From Nitrospirota bacterium (GTDB lineage: Bacteria; Nitrospirota_A; Leptospirillia; Leptospirillales; Leptospirillaceae), in assembly GCA_021795275.1 (NCBI GenBank), contig JAJYPO010000104.1:1-7679 (forward strand): a DNA stretch of 7,679 nucleotides, given 5' to 3'. The position numbers were made by a program, and so were the translations under genes. This document shows positions 6,647 through 7,679 of the stretch, in pieces. A model generated the notes under the pieces. That model did no database searches and was not told the origin of the DNA. It saw nothing but the letters and a program-made list of their open reading frames with translations. Within the stretch, counting starts at the first letter, position 1. Every line of letters starts with the position of its first letter.

Positions 6647-6832
6647 TCAATCCCGGTCGAGGAATTTCGGTTTTTCGGTGTACTCGGGAGGCGGGGTCCT
6701 GCGAATGAACCGGTTGTAAACCCATTGCGCGAAAATCGTCAGAAGTCCCCCCACAAAGAGAAAGGCGAAACCGGCCATGAGGATCTGGCCCATGTGGTTG
6801 ACCATGGGGTACTGCGGGTGTCCCTGGGACAT
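6647..6832 (-). CDS. Small single-span membrane protein of unknown function
   Basis: The product is 61 residues. ATG 6832 was chosen because AGGAGG (6845-6840) is 7 nt upstream and a good promoter ends about 20 nt before it. The frame stays open further upstream but with no comparable start signal. A polar, His/Gln-rich N-terminus (SQGHPQYPMVNHMGQ) is followed by one hydrophobic span (about residues 16-37, ILMAGFAFLFVGGLLTIFAQWV). A basic turn (NRFIRR) and a short proline- and charge-rich tail (TPPPEYTEKPKFLDRD) complete it. The positive-inside rule predicts the C-terminus in the cytoplasm. I do not recognise the family. The size and layout resemble accessory subunits of respiratory oxidases, and the divergent neighbour is ndh, but that link is only suggestive. 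It is probably cotranscribed with der downstream. Confidence 0.75.
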   Translation of the reverse strand: MSQGHPQYPMVNHMGQILMAGFAFLFVGGLLTIFAQWVYNRFIRRTPPPEYTEKPKFLDRD

Positions 6833-6854
6833 GAAGTTCCCTCCTCGAAAAAGT

Positions 6855-6883
6855 ATTTTATCATGGCCACCTCTCACGCGCAA
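6855..6883 (-). promoter_or_regulatory. Sigma70-type promoter for the small membrane protein and der
   Basis: On the minus strand, TTGCGC (6883-6878), a 17-nt spacer and TAAAAT (6860-6855) are preceded by TG one base upstream of the -10, giving an extended -10 (TGATAAAAT). Transcription would start near 6848, leaving a leader of about 17 nt that just contains the Shine-Dalgarno. Confidence 0.65.
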
Positions 6884-6925
6884 TCGGAGTGCCAGCGCGC
6901 CAGGGCTTGTTCCTCGGCGAAAAAC

Positions 6926-6977
6926 GGGAAAAGGGATCGGGAGGAGATGACGAACCACTGCTGAAAGCGCTTTTCCC
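6926..6977. repeat. Inverted repeats between divergent promoters
   Basis: GGGAAAAG (6926-6933) and CTTTTCCC (6970-6977) form perfect 8-bp arms 36 nt apart. The palindrome AAAGCGCTTT (6964-6973) overlaps the right arm. They lie in the roughly 125 nt between the two divergent promoters, where no gene is visible, and could bind a shared regulator. Confidence 0.3.
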
Positions 6978-7008
6978 ATTGTCCCGTCAGATTTTCGTAA
7001 TGGATTTT

Positions 7009-7037
7009 TTGATCCGGACGAATCTTCCGGGTAGAAT
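7009..7037 (+). promoter_or_regulatory. Sigma70-type promoter for ndh
   Basis: TTGATC (7009-7014), a 17-nt spacer and TAGAAT (7032-7037) match the consensus at 4/6 and 5/6. The start would be near 7044, giving a leader of about 50 nt. The spacer contains the dyad CCGGA-CGAATCT-TCCGG (7014-7030), which could be an operator. Confidence 0.65.
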
Positions 7038-7094
7038 CAACAAATATGGTTTTTCGGTGACCGCGGGAGTGTCGGGGGAGGGGAGGAAAAGCCT

Positions 7095-7679
7095 ATGGCT
7101 GGGGAAGCAGTAGGAACGGAAAAGGCCTATCGGGTCCTGATTCTGGGAGCCGGGTTCGGCGGGCTTTACACCGCGGTGTATCTGTCCAGATTCCTTGGAA
7201 AGCATTGCCCCGACGTCTGGGTGACGGTCGTGGATCGCCGGAATTATTTTCTCTTCACTCCCATGCTGCACAGCGTGGCGACAGGGGCGCTCGAGCCCCG
7301 TTACGTTGCCCATTCAATCCGCAAGATCTTCCGGAAGACCAGGGTCCACGCCCACGTCGGAAAGATCGAAGGGATCGACCTGGAAAACCGCCAGGTGCTT
7401 ACCACCCATCGCTCCCTCCCCTATGACGACCTGGTGATCGCCCTGGGCTCGGAGACCAACTTCTTCGGGAACCAGGACCTCGAGCGGCGGGCCTTCACCC
7501 TCAAGAATCTCGAGGACGCCGCCTGCGTCAACAACCACATCATCCGGCAGTTCGAGCGGGCCTACTGGGAAGAGAACCCCGAGGTCAAGCGCGGTCTTCT
7601 GACCTTTGTGGTGGTGGGGGCCGGTCCGACCGGCGTCGAACTGGCCGGCGAGATTTACGAGTACGCCCACCGGGAGCTG
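7095..7679 (+). CDS. ndh: Type II NADH:quinone oxidoreductase, N-terminal 195 residues (cut by window edge)
   Basis: This single-subunit FAD enzyme on the inner face of the membrane oxidises NADH and reduces quinone without pumping protons. The frame runs uninterrupted off the window end; family members are about 400 to 450 residues, so roughly half is seen. The start at ATG 7095 has GGGAGG 8 nt upstream. Visible motifs are the FAD-binding VLILGAGFGGLY (14-25) with the acidic end of the second strand at VVDRRN (45-50), FTPMLHSVATGALEP (54-68), and DDLVIALGSETN (111-122). The NADH-binding Rossmann fingerprint VVVGAGPTGVELAGE (172-186) follows. These features and their spacing match NDH-2. Related flavoproteins such as sulfide:quinone reductase share the fold, but the PMLHSVATGALEP and GVELAGE segments favour NDH-2. 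It is transcribed divergently from the small membrane-protein gene. Confidence 0.93.
   Translation, partial: MAGEAVGTEKAYRVLILGAGFGGLYTAVYLSRFLGKHCPDVWVTVVDRRNYFLFTPMLHSVATGALEPRYVAHSIRKIFRKTRVHAHVGKIEGIDLENRQVLTTHRSLPYDDLVIALGSETNFFGNQDLERRAFTLKNLEDAACVNNHIIRQFERAYWEENPEVKRGLLTFVVVGAGPTGVELAGEIYEYAHREL

Noticed and set aside
5912..6964. Plus-strand open frame of 350 codons across der and the small membrane-protein gene
   Set aside because: It is antisense to der and the small gene, with no Shine-Dalgarno and low-complexity Gly/Asp/Arg composition.
6833..6979. N-terminal extension of the small membrane protein to 6979
   Set aside because: It would run through a good extended -10 promoter and the AGGAGG, and the added residues are Arg-rich with no family resemblance.

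Overview
The window is GC-rich bacterial chromosomal DNA with mostly housekeeping genes and one insertion sequence. The gene set (PEP synthase, the ribosome-assembly GTPase Der, a type II NADH dehydrogenase, and a possible YcgR/PilZ-type protein at the left edge) suggests a Gram-negative-type bacterium with an aerobic respiratory chain. An autotroph such as a Nitrospirota/Leptospirillum-like organism would fit, but that is an impression from protein flavour, not a demonstrated placement.

Layout, left to right. (1) 1-210, minus: N-terminal part of a gene cut by the window edge, perhaps a YcgR-like PilZ protein. (2) 256-615, minus: an unrecognised open frame whose first 18 codons lie inside the insertion sequence and whose remainder is probably the 3' part of an interrupted gene. 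(3) 563-2440: an ISKra4-family-like insertion sequence bounded by 20-bp imperfect inverted repeats (17/20 matches). It carries a DUF6788-like ORF1 and a DDE transposase ORF2 on the minus strand. The two frames meet at a run of nine A's and ORF2 has no convincing start of its own, so the active product is probably an ORF1-ORF2 fusion made by +1 frameshifting or transcriptional slippage. No target-site duplication is visible. (4) 2441-2628: the ppsA upstream region. (5) 2629-5034, plus: ppsA, ending in a clear intrinsic terminator. (6) 5186-6589, minus: der, convergent with ppsA. (7) 6647-6832, minus: a 61-residue single-span membrane protein just upstream of der, with a good promoter and Shine-Dalgarno. 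(8) 7095 to the window end, plus: the first 195 codons of ndh, divergent from the small gene, with its own sigma70-type promoter.

How the genes fit together: ppsA makes PEP from pyruvate for gluconeogenesis or carbon fixation. Der helps 50S ribosome maturation. Ndh feeds electrons from NADH to quinone. The small membrane protein shares its control region with ndh and probably its transcript with der. The least ordinary parts are the A9 frameshift arrangement in the insertion sequence and the possible translational coupling at its transposase stop codon. I saw no CRISPR array, rRNA, tRNA or defence system.
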